This document shows positions 1-9,772 of a stretch of DNA of 64,000 bases, piece after piece (position 1 is the stretch's first letter; every line of letters starts with the position of its first letter). Origin of the DNA: Sanguinoderma infundibulare (Eukaryota; Basidiomycota; Agaricomycetes; Polyporales; Polyporaceae). The translations under genes were made by a program, and so were the position numbers. The notes under the pieces are model-generated. The model was not told the origin of the DNA. It worked only from the letters and a program-made list of their open reading frames with translations, and ran no database searches. The DNA is taken from assembly GCA_032821775.1 (NCBI GenBank), contig JAVLRN010000002.1, positions 992,001 to 1,056,000 on the forward strand, read 5' to 3'.

Positions 1-424
1 GACTTCCTCGCAGTGCGTGCTCCAGCATCTAGCCTCCATTCGCGGCCCCACTAACTCGCTTTCAGGGCATGGCTGCCATTGGCTTCCGCCTCGTCGAGGA
101 CAAGCCGAACGCGGCCTTTTGGCTCATCGGCCCGGGCGAAAGCCTCAACGAGCGCAAGCACGTGCTCTACTTGAAATGGCCGATCACCGATGACTTCGGC
201 TCGCGCGACGTGTTCTAGTGAGTATCCCCCTCTTTCTCCCTCGTCTTTCGTGTGCAATACTAACCGCGTGTTTGTGCAGCATCACGGACCGCGTCCGCGA
301 GCTCTACGGCTGGACGTTCTCGACATTCCGCGAGATCCCCGTGTTCTTTGAGGACGACCCGGCCTACCAGTTCGAGTCGGACGAGGCGTTCGAGACTTGG
401 ATCAACTCGGACATTTTCGTCTAG
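1..424 (+). CDS. 3' end of an unrecognised protein-coding gene (partial)
   Basis: Only the last 102 residues are inside the window. Exons are 1-12, 66-217 and 280-424. The introns 13-65 and 218-279 both have GT-AG borders, and the second has a CTAAC branch-like site near 259. Joining them keeps one frame to a TAG at 422-424. The visible protein is acidic at its end (FEDDPAYQF, then DEAFETWIN) and has no transmembrane segment. I do not recognise the family. The coding reading rests on splice phase agreement across both introns. The 5' part lies outside the window. Confidence 0.75.
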
Positions 425-2185
425 TGGAGTCGTTCTGCTGTTGCGGTCGCCGCACCCTAAGTTCTTGATGCACGTCTGTACTCGTCCCACTGCTGTGAAT
501 ACCTATAATGTGATTGCTTGATATATGTTCTGTCCGATAATCCGCCCGCGTGCTCAAGGGAAAATGTTCATGAAAACTCGAAATTTTATTGACATTCTAC
601 ATAGCGGAAAACTCAACAACATAGTCGCTCTAAAGCGTTCACTTAAACTGTCAACGTTTTGCATTCAGTAGAATGTGACATTGTCTGTCACATTTTGTTG
701 GCCTCAGAACGCGGGCCGAAATGTCAAGTTTGGGCAAACATTCAGACAAATCTCAAACAGTTTCCCTTCTCCGGCGAAAGCCTGGGCTTCTCACCTCGCT
801 TCCTGAACATCCACATCTAGTCGCATGTGCACTCGCGATGGTATTCCTGGGCGCAATCAGTGCGACCGTGCTCATCTCCGATGTGGGTTTATTGTTCGGC
901 AGTATGATCCCCGTAATGAGCGGCACCCAAGCACTCTTAACGGCCAATGACTCCAGGTCTGCGTCACCGGGGGTAAGGGAGAGAGCAATGTTTATCCGTA
1001 TTCGTGCTTGCGCCTGATTGCTGATATGTGCATCTCGAAAGATCGCGCTGGCGCTGGCGCCAACCAGTATTGACTTGTCTTCATCGTCGCTCTCGCTGAA
1101 CTGGTGGCCGACGGGATGTGGTCCAACCAACACCATCAGGAAGTCTAACCCTGAGCTGGGAGGTACGATGGATTCGGAGCTGAGCTTGGCTTTTCCAAAC
1201 ATAACTTGTGGGCAACTGCCTGAGTCGTTTAGTGTCCGTGCTGACTAGTACATGGATGTCTTTATTGGATCTAGTTTCACACTGACTCTGCATATAGTAA
1301 CCCCACTTATGCGTGGAACGCATCCGACATTATTCTGAGCGCAGATGGCCTGTCACCGATCCAGTAAGCGTCGCACAGTGACGATTCTGAACTGCGTTGA
1401 AAGGGGACGCTGCGGCTTCACGCCGCAAGAGACGTCCGACACACTCACAGCTTCACTTGGATTTCGATGCGCCAATCTTTAGCCCAGCGATGGCAGCATT
1501 CGGTGTCGGCGTGGTACCCATTCAATCGCTATACTGTGGGCACGACTATTGAGCCATTCGACGTCAATGGCTCGGTGATCCCGGTGTATTCCATCCATTT
1601 GTACGCTGGCTTGTCCAGGTACGAGCTCTGGATGGACTCGATCGAGCGTGTGAAGACACCGTGGAGCGACGAGGCGTTGTACATCATCTTCTCCATTCAC
1701 GTGAGTATATCGCTGCCCCGATGCAGACCTAGCTTATCGCTGACTTACTTGCTCGAAATTTGGAACGTATCGCCAGGTCGCCAGCAGCATTGCACGGGTG
1801 TCAAGCTGTTTGCCGTGACGCCCTTCTGCCATATATTCCCTCGACTCCCATGTGCATGTTGTTACGTCGTCATCATGGACAATTGCATTAGTTACATCTC
1901 GTCTCATCTGTTGTCGTTGTTGTACTCGTACTTTGCCCATCCTGCTTTTTGTTCATACACGATGATACTATCCCGGGCTATCGGCAGGCAATCCTCCCTC
2001 TGTGTCATATCGAGTAGCCTATCCATGACGCCATTGTATATAGTAATGAGAGGACACCGTTATTGGAATCTCCGTCGTACCACAGCACACTGTACCCACT
2101 CACGATAATCGCAGTAATTCCCAGCCGGCTGTCGTCGACTCGAGCACTGGTAGTGGCTCAGCTCCAGCTGGTGTGATGTCCTACT
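425..2185. other. 1.8-kb stretch without a supported gene
   Basis: Nothing in 425-1460 has convincing coding structure on either strand. An open stretch at 1467-1700 on the plus strand ends at a good donor (GTGAGT near 1700) and reads like a protein segment (for example NRYTVGTTIEPFDVNG), so it may be one orphan exon of a decayed gene. No partner exon in phase was found, and I do not assign it. Confidence 0.4.
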
Positions 2186-2189
2186 GCAT

Positions 2190-2345
2190 TTGTATCGGTT
2201 GAGGGGGCTGTGCCCTTGAGCTTTGTTTGCGTCGTCGTCGGTTGAGGGGGCTTTGCCATTGGGCTTTGTTTGCGTCATCGTCGGTTGACGGAACTTTGCC
2301 CTTGAGCTTTGTTTGCGTCATCGTCGGTTGAGGGGGCTTTGCCCT
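2190..2345. repeat. 43-bp tandem repeat (about 3.5 units)
   Basis: Units begin with CGGTTGAGGGGGCTTTGCCC and repeat every 43 bp with a few substitutions. Related copies without the full spacing occur at about 3450-3520, inside the steroid-reductase-like pseudogene. On the minus strand both places read as a Lys/Gly/Ala-rich stretch ending in PSTDDDA. The repeat therefore looks like an expanded piece of that gene's charged linker. Confidence 0.8.
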
Positions 2346-2357
2346 ACGAAATCGACA

Positions 2358-2854
2358 ATGAGCTCCGAACTAGCCGGCCATGCATATCATCCGAACGACA
2401 CACATGACGATTCCACTAACCTCAATGCCATCACAGCCGACTCCATCTCGAAGATCGGTGTCACCATCTTCTCCAGCTCGACACCTTCGGGCACCTCGAG
2501 GCCCTCTTCGCCCTCTGCACCGACCACAAGATCGACCTCTACGTCGTCGCCACCACGCTCGACCCGGTCTACTCCAGGACGAACAACCTGGCATGGCACA
2601 AGAAGGGCTCAAACTTCGGCGTCCACCTCGTCCCGACGCACACCTACGAGAGCGTCGCCGACCTTGACATGCTGCTCCTCCCAGGCGGGTTTGGCGTCAT
2701 TGAGTCCGACATCCAGCCGACGATCGACTTCATCAAGCGGGCGTATCTGATGCTCAAGTACCTCATCACGGATGGCCATTTCACGCAACACTACTTGGAA
2801 CAGATGGGGCATGTAAACATGGGGTTGACGGGCGTTGGAGGACTCCGGCTATGA
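2358..2854 (+). pseudogene. DJ-1/PfpI-family protein, frameshifted and truncated
   Basis: The start reads MSSELAGHAYHPND and runs into the usual first strand of the family (SKIGVTIF). The frame then changes at about 2468-2475, after which QLDTFGHLEALFALC and later DLDMLLLPGGFGV follow in another frame. LLLPGGFG is the typical DJ-1/PfpI glycine-rich turn. After YLMLKYLIT at about 2770 the sequence leaves the family: the expected nucleophile-elbow cysteine segment is absent and a stop follows at 2854. The family contains glyoxalase, chaperone and isocyanide-hydratase members. This copy lacks the active-site part and cannot be functional as written. Confidence 0.8.
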
Positions 2855-3027
2855 CTCTGAAGAGGAGTTTCAATCGTGCAGCGTGCAGCATATATTTGTG
2901 GTAGTATGTGGCAATATGCTCGGGGCCTGTCCCCTCTCTCTCTGAACCCAAATCAAAGCACCAACTTGATACTAGTATCAATCAACCAAACTGAGCTAAC
3001 CTGGGGGATAGAAGCGGGTGAAAATGG

Positions 3028-4055
3028 TCAGAAGAATGCGTAGAGCGAGAACGCGGCGGGCCACGTGGGACGATACTCACCGATATCCCTGATTCTCTCG
3101 GGGGCCTTGTGCGGCATTGTTTGTGCACGATGCGCACGATTAGAGAGTGACGGGGATGCGGCCGAGGGCGACAACGCCGTTCTGGATATAGACAAGTGAG
3201 CACGATGCGATAGCCACCCACAAAACGCGTGTATACACGTAGCTGTTGACGCCCGGGGGAGCATGAACCAGACCTCGTTGAAGAAGAGCCAGGGTGGCGT
3301 GACTGTCGCGATGAATGCTCAGACGGACGCGAACAACGGCGCGGGGCTCACGGCGAGTGCGAACCCGAGCCATTCTGCCCACTCGCATAAGTAGTTGCGG
3401 TACGAGACGATGCAGTAGAGGAGGCCATGCAGGATCACATAGTGCTGCGTCGTCAGTTGAGGGAGCTTTGCCTCTGACCTTTGTTGTCGGTTGAGGGGGC
3501 TTTGCCCTTGACCTTGGCGTTGCGTCGGATGTCGAGCAGGATCTCGTCGTGCGCGACATTGCCCGTGAAGCCGAGGGCACACAGGGTGAGTCCAACCCAG
3601 AATGCGGGCGCGCAAAGCCGTCGCTCAGGAGGGTTTGGGCAGCGGGCGAGGAGAGGTAGGCGCCCATGAGGGAGCCGTTGATGGTATTGATGAAGATGGC
3701 AGAGAGGAAGACCAGAAGGTGCGACTTGGGAGCGGGAGGGTGTGCGCATGGGTGACATGAGGGAGCGGTTGAGGTAGTGCATGATGAACGCGGCGGCTCG
3801 GAGCATGGGAGGGTGCATTAGGCTGAGCGACGGGGCATTTGGGAGGACGCGGGTGGGGGACTTGAGGGTCAGGGTGGAAGAAGGGGCAAGCAGGGAACGG
3901 AGGTAAGCATTGAAGAAGGTGATGAGGGAGATGAGCTCCATGGCTACCGAGGAACGGATGCCTGAGTTGGGGAGCGTTCGAACGCGCAGTGAGGATGTGA
4001 AATCACAAACCACGCACTCACCATCGTACAATGCCTGCAGTGTCTTCCCATCCAC
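3028..4055 (-). pseudogene. Steroid 5-alpha-reductase (3-oxo-5-alpha-steroid 4-dehydrogenase)-like gene, decayed
   Basis: Reading the minus strand from 4055, conserved blocks appear in order: VAMELISLITFF (about 3950), a hydrophobic block ending in NGSLMGAYLSS (about 3670), GNVAHDEILLDIRR (about 3540), and YLCEWAEWLGFALA (about 3370), which is the C-terminal signature of this membrane reductase family. The blocks sit in different frames. Frame changes occur near 3740 and again near 3610, and the part after 3340 is scrambled. Between LDIRR and the C-terminal block lies repeated linker sequence (GKAPSTD), the same motif as the tandem repeat at 2190-2345. Intact members reduce a C=C bond with NADPH in the ER membrane. 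This copy is a pseudogene. Confidence 0.75.
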
Positions 4056-4762
4056 CGTGGAAACTCAGTCTGAGGAGTGGTGACAACGGTACGGCGGATA
4101 TGGAGGAGGGGACGCCCGAAATGACTACGTCATTTGCGGGAACCGCAACTGGAGAGGTCTTCGAAGACGGTCTCCAGCGCGGTACAGTAGCTATGAAAGA
4201 GAACGAATACCTAAGAGTTCTCGGTTCCAGGAAATGGTCTTGTCATGGTCACTTAAATGTCGTATGGGGATGGGGAAGACAGCGGGGTGCACAGTGAGCA
4301 GAGGAAGGTCGATATGGACGACGATGATGACAAGTCGAGTCGTCCAGGCTGACTCGACATGCAGCCACAAGCACGCGTCTTTCGCGTGGAAGCCACGTGC
4401 TTGATGGCTGGTGCCTCCAGCCACCAAGCACATGGCAGCCACGCGAGTTAGATGTCCCGCGGTCCGGTTAGTGGCTGTGCTCGAAATGGTGGACATAGAC
4501 ACCAGGCAATATTGCAATGAACACTTAGCCGTTCTCCATCCTCCCCCATCGGCCACTTCCTCCTCAAGCACCTCTTGGCGGCTCCGCTTCGGGACCGCAT
4601 GTCGATTCCTGCTTCCTTCTCTATTGCAGACACCACCTCCCGACTCTGGCAGCACGTGGTGTCCGTACACTCCGGGTCTGGATTCAATTCGACGCAGCGC
4701 CATCGCCAACTCCGCCCTTGCCCCACAGCCCAATCGCCACTAGCACACCGCATCAGCTGCAG
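4056..4762. other. No gene seen
   Basis: Both strands are broken by stops or give low-complexity translations. It may include decayed 5' sequence of the reductase-like pseudogene, but I could not align the expected N-terminus. Confidence 0.4.
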
Positions 4763-4914
4763 TCACCGCCGACGAGCTCCTGGGGTGGCTATTTGCCCTG
4801 TACCCTCCGCAGACCCTCGAGAAGGCGTTGCAGAACCCGTTCAAGACGTCCTTCAAGCTCGCGTCGCTCTTCATCAAAGCCTTCTTTCTGGATTACGCGA
4901 CGGAGGTCCAATGA
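4763..4914 (+). pseudogene. Isolated terminal exon of an unrecognised gene
   Basis: After an acceptor (CTGCAG ending at 4762) the frame reads TADELLGWLFALYPPQ and continues as an amphipathic helix-rich segment to a TGA at 4912-4914, with strongly protein-like composition. No upstream exon in phase was found, so it looks like a gene fragment left by rearrangement. I do not recognise the family. Confidence 0.4.
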
Positions 4915-4964
4915 ATTGGAAATCGGAGTTTGAGCAGGACTAGATAACGGTGCGCAAACATCTG

Positions 4965-5101
4965 CTTCACTACTAACACATCTAGGTGGCGTGAACTGTG
5001 TTCACTGCCAGGGCGCTCGTATGTCTTTGAGGACAACGAGCTGCCCAATGTCTTCACTACTAACACAACCTAGGCGGCATGAACTGTGTTCATTGCCAGG
5101 G
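4965..5101. repeat. Imperfect direct repeat flanking a dispersed 37-bp module
   Basis: A block of about 49 bp at 4965-5013 (CTTCACTACTAACACA, ending GCCAGGG) recurs at 5052-5101 with a few changes. Between them, 5015-5051 is a 37-bp module (GCTCGTATGTCTTTGAGGAC at its start) that recurs at 32685-32721 with two mismatches seen. The arrangement resembles transposon-derived or rearrangement-junction sequence. Confidence 0.7.
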
Positions 5102-5466
5102 ACATCAGCAAAGTCGCGGTCCCCTGATTGGTCCTGAGGCCGTCTGACGTACCGGGTCCGAGCTGTTAGCGAGACAGGATACTGACAGGCTGTGTCAGAA
5201 GCACCTGATCGACTAAGCGTGTCCCCAGATCGTCCCAGTAACCCAGATTGGAATGCCCCAAGACACAAAGAACACAGATGCAACGCGTTGTAAATATTCG
5301 TGAACATAGTTGGAGGCGAGCGAGTACAAGACATGTATACGAGCAGATCGTCTATGTCTAAGTATATACGTGGGACAGAATAGAAGTTCGGCCTGCGTTG
5401 TTTTGTGTGAGACACAGGACGGGATGATGCTAGAGTTAACGTACCTAGATGAGATCAACCTTTGAT

Positions 5467-6364
5467 TCAACGTACGCTGAAAATGAAGGTTGCCCATCGT
5501 GTGATGACGGGCCAAATGATATACTCCCATTCACGATCGCGAAACGGACCGGAAAGTCGGCGAAAGGTGAATATCTCTTCATGAATCGAACCACCTGCGT
5601 TTCGTTAGACGAAGGTCAATAGTTCGGGTGATTGCACCTACAGCTAGTGCAACGCTCCCTCATCGGCTTACGGGACGGTCCATGGTTGGCCGCGATATCC
5701 GCCAACTCCAAATGGACGAGTTTTTCGAGGAGATGGGCGTACCGGGTCGGCGGTGGCGGGTTCATGGTGGCGATCGTGAGCTCGGCAGGTGACTGCTTGA
5801 TTGACTTTCCGGGGTAGTAGCCGAACAAGACTGGTCGCAGCGAAGGGCAGCGTTTGAGGTGCTGCGACATACGCTTCTTGAGGTTCTTGGTGCGCCCGAT
5901 TTTGACGTGCATAACGTCCGGGTCTCCACCTGGAAAGGGTTAGTTAGAGTCGAATGCAGTTTCTAGACCATACCTTTCACTTCAAACGCGTAGATATAAC
6001 CTGATTTGTCCGACGGGGACGGTCCGTTGTGCATGGCCTCGCGCAACAGAACTTGCGTGCGTTCTTCGAGCGTTGGAGAGATATAGTCTGTGCGCTGCAA
6101 ACGTTAGCAAGAATGGACAGGTAATACGTTAGAAAGAGTGAACGGATAGTACTGACATTCGTATCGAATGCTCGAGCCCGGGAACCTGGTCGAAAAGAAG
6201 CCCGTCTCAAGAAGCCCAACGCGCAGATGGTCGCGGCAGTAGTGAGGATAGTCTCGCCCGTTGGGAAAGAGGATGGCGTCCTTCGTGTCGACGCGTCTCT
6301 TGCAACGCTGCGACGTTTTTACAGCCGTTCCCCCGCATTGAACGTAGCGCGAGTTGTAGCGCAT
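5467..6364 (-). CDS. T5orf172 (DUF1766/MUG113, GIY-YIG-like) domain protein, copy 1
   Basis: The deduced exons are 6157-6364, 5974-6087, 5642-5929 and 5467-5594, with GT-AG introns at 6088-6156, 5930-5973 and 5595-5641. All phases match. The N-terminal part has a Cys/His pattern (QCGG, QRCKRR, HYCRDH) that could bind zinc. The centre has GYIYAFEV followed by VKIGRTKNLKKRMSQH, the nuclease-like T5orf172 signature, then LGY/FGYYP and a CTSC motif. It is a clear paralogue of the gene at 20238-21130, sharing order, motifs and the first two intron positions. The third intron (inside CTSC-G) is absent from that copy. The start is uncertain: the ATG at 6364 is used here, but a donor GTAAGT near 6434 allows an upstream exon. 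The family function is not established; DNA binding or cleavage is inference. Confidence 0.75.
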
Positions 6365-7172
6365 AGTGGGGCGTCGCTGCGGATTGGATTGGTAGAGGGT
6401 CAGCTGTAACGCGTTGTGAAGCTGCGAGATACTTACATACTGCTGTGTGCAATGTGCGCGTGGACTACCGAGGACGAGCGAGCTCCGGTCTGACCAAGAC
6501 GATTGTGGCGAGGCCCAAAGGCGGATGGCGAATGCGCGGAACGTTACAGGGAGGGACGACGAGGATCCTACCGGGAATGTTGGCGAGCGCTGGAAGGGGC
6601 AGAGACGGTTGAAGGCCGACAGATGTGGAGGAAGCGTAGGTAGAAGAGATAGAGCGGAGTGGGTGGACAACAGGAATGAGCGCTTGCGAGCTTTGCAAGT
6701 CGAGATGTACGTGGAACGTGGTAGACCCCAAGAGGGACGTCGCCGTTCGGTTTTGGATGAGGCGTCGTCGAGGCGCTGTGGTACCTATGAATCGTCGAGC
6801 ACGTTTGATCTGTGTTGAAGTAAGTGTGGTCGACAGAGGTGCCGCGCGACACGTGAGTTCGCTCACGGCTTGCTCACACCAACCAAATGGCCATAACAGA
6901 ATGCATTGGAGCTCGCACGACACGTACCAAAGCCGCCTTCCCTCCCATTCGAGAGTATGTACATTCGGTCATGCTTTAACGCCTATTCACGAGGGGCCGG
7001 TCTAGCTTCACGTCGCCCGAAGACAGTCGCAGTGCGGGGTCCATCGCAACCTTAGTTAGGTAGTCGTTCGTAATCCCAAAAGCGTCCTCGCCCGCTGCGC
7101 GACATCACGCCTGACTTCGAGTTCGAGTTCGAGTTCGAGTCCGAGCCCGACCCATCATCCCGGTATGGTGAT
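6365..7172. other. No gene seen; short TTCGAG microsatellite
   Basis: Open stretches here are Ser/Arg/Pro-rich on both strands and overlap each other, typical of non-coding GC-rich DNA. A TTCGAG hexanucleotide run occupies about 7115-7146. Confidence 0.5.
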
Positions 7173-7458
7173 TTATTGTGTCAACTCCGGCCCGGTCCAC
7201 CGCGTCTTCGCGTCGCAGCCCTCGAGCACGGGGACCACCTTCGACATATTTGCGTTCCACCCCTTGCCTTCGGCCCAGTCGGGAACGTTGGCGTCGTCGG
7301 CCCCCCCAATCGCCCTTGACCACACAGACGTGAATGAGCTCCTCCTCGACCGAGTCAAGGACGACCGATGGTGGCGGGCCCGCATAGTCATGGTAGGGAG
7401 TGAGCCATTCTGATAGCGCAGTCGCGTAGTCGTAGAATAGCGCCTCGTCCTTCGACAG
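7173..7458 (-). pseudogene. Unidentified gene fragment joined to the RPN7 copy
   Basis: Downstream of the truncated RPN7 copy, the minus strand reads LSKDEALFYDYATALSEW from 7458 and later VPDWAEGKGWNANMSKV and RWTGPELTQ before a TAA at 7173-7175. The two parts are in different frames, with the switch at a run of seven G/C near 7300. Composition is strongly protein-like, but it matches no part of a proteasome subunit. I do not recognise the family. Confidence 0.5.
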
Positions 7459-8552
7459 CTATTTTGCAGAGGGTCTTGAGTATGACACAGATAACAACTA
7501 CATAGCGGGCGCACCGAGAGCGACGAAGAATTTGTCGTAATGTGAATCGTACAGGTTCTTCATGAGATCGGCGGGTGTGGGGAGATCGGGCAAGACTTGG
7601 ATCACTTCTGGCGCCGCGATAGGCTAGGACACGTCGTATTAGAGGCGATAAGACGAAGAGAGGCTCATGCGCATACTTTCTTCTTGAGGTCTGGTCGCTT
7701 GAGGGTGAGGACATTGGAAATGATGGTGGAGGCGACAAAGTCATTGTATGAGATGAGTTCCGTCGAGGTGAATGTTGACAGCGCGTCGAGAAGTAGTTCC
7801 CCACCGCGCTTGAACTGTCGGATTGAGAGCGAGTGAAGACCGTGGTAGACCTTCAGACGGTTCCTACGGTCCCAGTCACCACCTTTCTCCACCAGCCTAC
7901 ATGCACGTACAATCAGCATAATGGCAGAGTAGGATAGGTACAAACGTAATCCTCCGCCTGCTGCAGGTTTTGAGTGAACATTTCATGGTCACCAAAGAAG
8001 AAACCGATTCGGATGAGGGTAAGGACAATGTCTATCCTTGAACCCAATCCCGGCGTCTTCTCTAATGCGAGTTTCTGGGCTTCAATCGCCTTGTCCTGTG
8101 TCACGCCGTGGTGCATATAATCAGATATGACGGCATATAGACACAGAGGCATGCGCACCTTGTCTCCAATCCTCGTCAAGTAGTTCGCGCGCGCGCGAAG
8201 CGCGTCCGCGATGTCTGTCTCACCCTCGGACTTCTTCGCCTCCTCTAGCCGTTCCTCAATCTTGTCTAGCTCGTCTTTGTTCTCCTTCTCCATGCGCTCG
8301 AGCAGGGACTGGTCTAGTGGCAGGGCCGAGGTCGAAGTGACTATCCGATAGTACGGCGCCATGCCTATACAGCGCATATAAGAGCGCGCCCACCGACGTA
8401 GCAAGTTGAGATAACTTACGGTCGGCTTCGATACCAGCAAGGAGGGATTTGCGCGCGTCCTGGTGGAGGTGCGCAAGGGATGGCGAAGACAGGACGAAGT
8501 AGTCCTGTGCCAGAGCGAGGTTGGGGATCGGCAGCACCAAGTCGTCGGCCAT
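7388..8552 (-). pseudogene. RPN7: 26S proteasome lid subunit Rpn7/PSMD6, truncated before the PCI domain
   Basis: The start at 8552 gives MADDLVLPIPNLALAQDYF. The exons are 8420-8552, 8159-8364, about 7948-8095, about 7677-7890 and 7515-7623. Diagnostic Rpn7 blocks are KMAPYYRIVTS-like MAPYYRIVT, GSRIDIVLTLIRIGFFFGDH, GGDWDRRNRLKVYHG, DALSTFTSTELISY and LKRPDLKKK. The copy stops matching after HYDKFFVAL at 7515. The next splice (7459-7514) leads into unrelated sequence, and the spliced frame ends at 7388. The C-terminal PCI/winged-helix half needed for lid assembly is missing. One boundary (donor GTTTGT near 7947) needs a non-first AG acceptor to stay in frame. Rpn7 is normally essential and single-copy, so an intact gene is expected elsewhere. 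Confidence 0.85.
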
Positions 8553-8564
8553 TTTTCGCGTCAC

Positions 8565-9375
8565 TTATGAGTGCAGCGGTAAGTCCAGTAGGAATTGCAG
8601 CGAGTTGGCAGCGAGTAGGATGACGAGAACGGCGAGGACGAGCAAAGGGTGTTTCCTCACAGCCAGGCGTTCCTTGAGCGGTCGCTTCGTCTCAGGATCG
8701 TGACTCGGCTTTGGACGATCGACAATGAGCAGCTTGTCCTCCACAGTGTCGTCGAGATCGCTCGCCAACTGGAACCCCTTGATGTAAATCTTCAAGAACA
8801 CCCAGAGCCAGCCAAGCTATAGCGCAGGGTTGTGAGCAGATATAGAGGCATGTATAGTGCGAGAGTTAGTATACCCCTTGATCCTTCTCGAAGAACTGGG
8901 TTTGTTGGTCAAACGTCTGGCCGCTGCGCGGCTGGTAGTTTGCGAGGATAGAGTTGTCCCGATTGTCATGGTGGACTAGCGAATTCGTCAGCAGCAGAAC
9001 AGATGGACAGGGACGGCAAAATACTCGACGTACAACGATCGAAGATGAGCTTCAGCTCGATGAGCTCCATATCTACAAGTTCGGAGTTCACTGCTTCGTG
9101 GGCAACGCGCATGCGGACATGCTCCATCTCGACAAGGTCGCGTTGCAGGGAGTTCTCAAGCCGTTCCTCGAACGTGATGAAATCGGGGATCTTCCGCGGG
9201 TCTCAGTAACATGCTGGACAATATTTGAAGTGATCGAGCACCAACCTGTGAGTACTTCTCGTTGACGAAAGCTCGAACGATCAACTCCGCCGTCTGAAAA
9301 CGAACAATTCATTATTATACGTGGGATATTCACCAAGACTTGACGAATGAGGGTCCCTCCAACGACTTGAGGCAT
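8565..9375 (-). CDS. Small tail-anchored protein, family not recognised
   Basis: Five exons fit in one frame: 9334-9375, 9246-9293, 9034-9190, 8875-8975 and 8565-8816, giving 199 residues from MPQVVGGTLIRQVL to LLDLPLHS. The middle is a charged helical region (ENSLQRDLVEMEHVRM, then MELIELKLIFDR) likely to form a coiled coil. It is followed by a lysine/arginine-rich stretch and one hydrophobic segment close to the C-terminus (HPLLVLAVLVILLAANS), as in tail-anchored membrane proteins. No signal peptide is seen. The stop at 8565 lies only 12 bp upstream of the RPN7 copy's start on the same strand, which is very close for a fungus. I cannot name it. The gene model depends on splice choices made by eye. 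Confidence 0.6.
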
Positions 9376-9496
9376 TCAGTTCTTCATAGTTGATGAATAC
9401 GCCTGTACTGGTGTTAAGTAGACACTCTCGAAGACATCTGATGGACGCGACTTACAACTGTCGCAAGTATGGTGGTAGCTTCGCCACACGAAAACA

Positions 9497-9601
9497 GTCC
9501 TATAAAAGCCGAAAACTTGCCAGCGAAGCACGGTAAGTTTGGGTGCGTTCCAAATCAAGTCGAGCACTGGTCCTTACGGATAGATTATGATCTCAGTTGG
9601 T
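9497..9601. repeat. Dispersed repeat of about 100 bp, partner at 21797-21895
   Basis: The two blocks share AAGCCGAAAAC/TTGCCAGCGAAG, CAAGTCGAGCA-like and downstream words in the same order with scattered changes. On the minus strand each resembles the start of a leucine-rich open frame (VLDLIWNAPKL here, MLDFIFEQLKA at the partner). They may be remnants of one gene family rather than a transposon. Confidence 0.55.
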
Positions 9602-9772
9602 TCCTAACGTGAGGAGTTGCAGAAGAAGAGCGAGAGAGGCAGACAAGACATGCATCGCCTTGCTACGCGCTGACATGGATACGGGCATCTAAATTTTCCG
9701 TAGTGAGACCATGATCCGATTGTTCCGGGGAAAGTAAACAGATGATTCGCACTAAGTACATGAGGTACAAAT

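Noticed and set aside
1467..2108. 213-codon plus-strand frame as a full gene
   Set aside because: Only the first third is protein-like and it ends at a splice donor. The remainder reads as intron or untranslated sequence.
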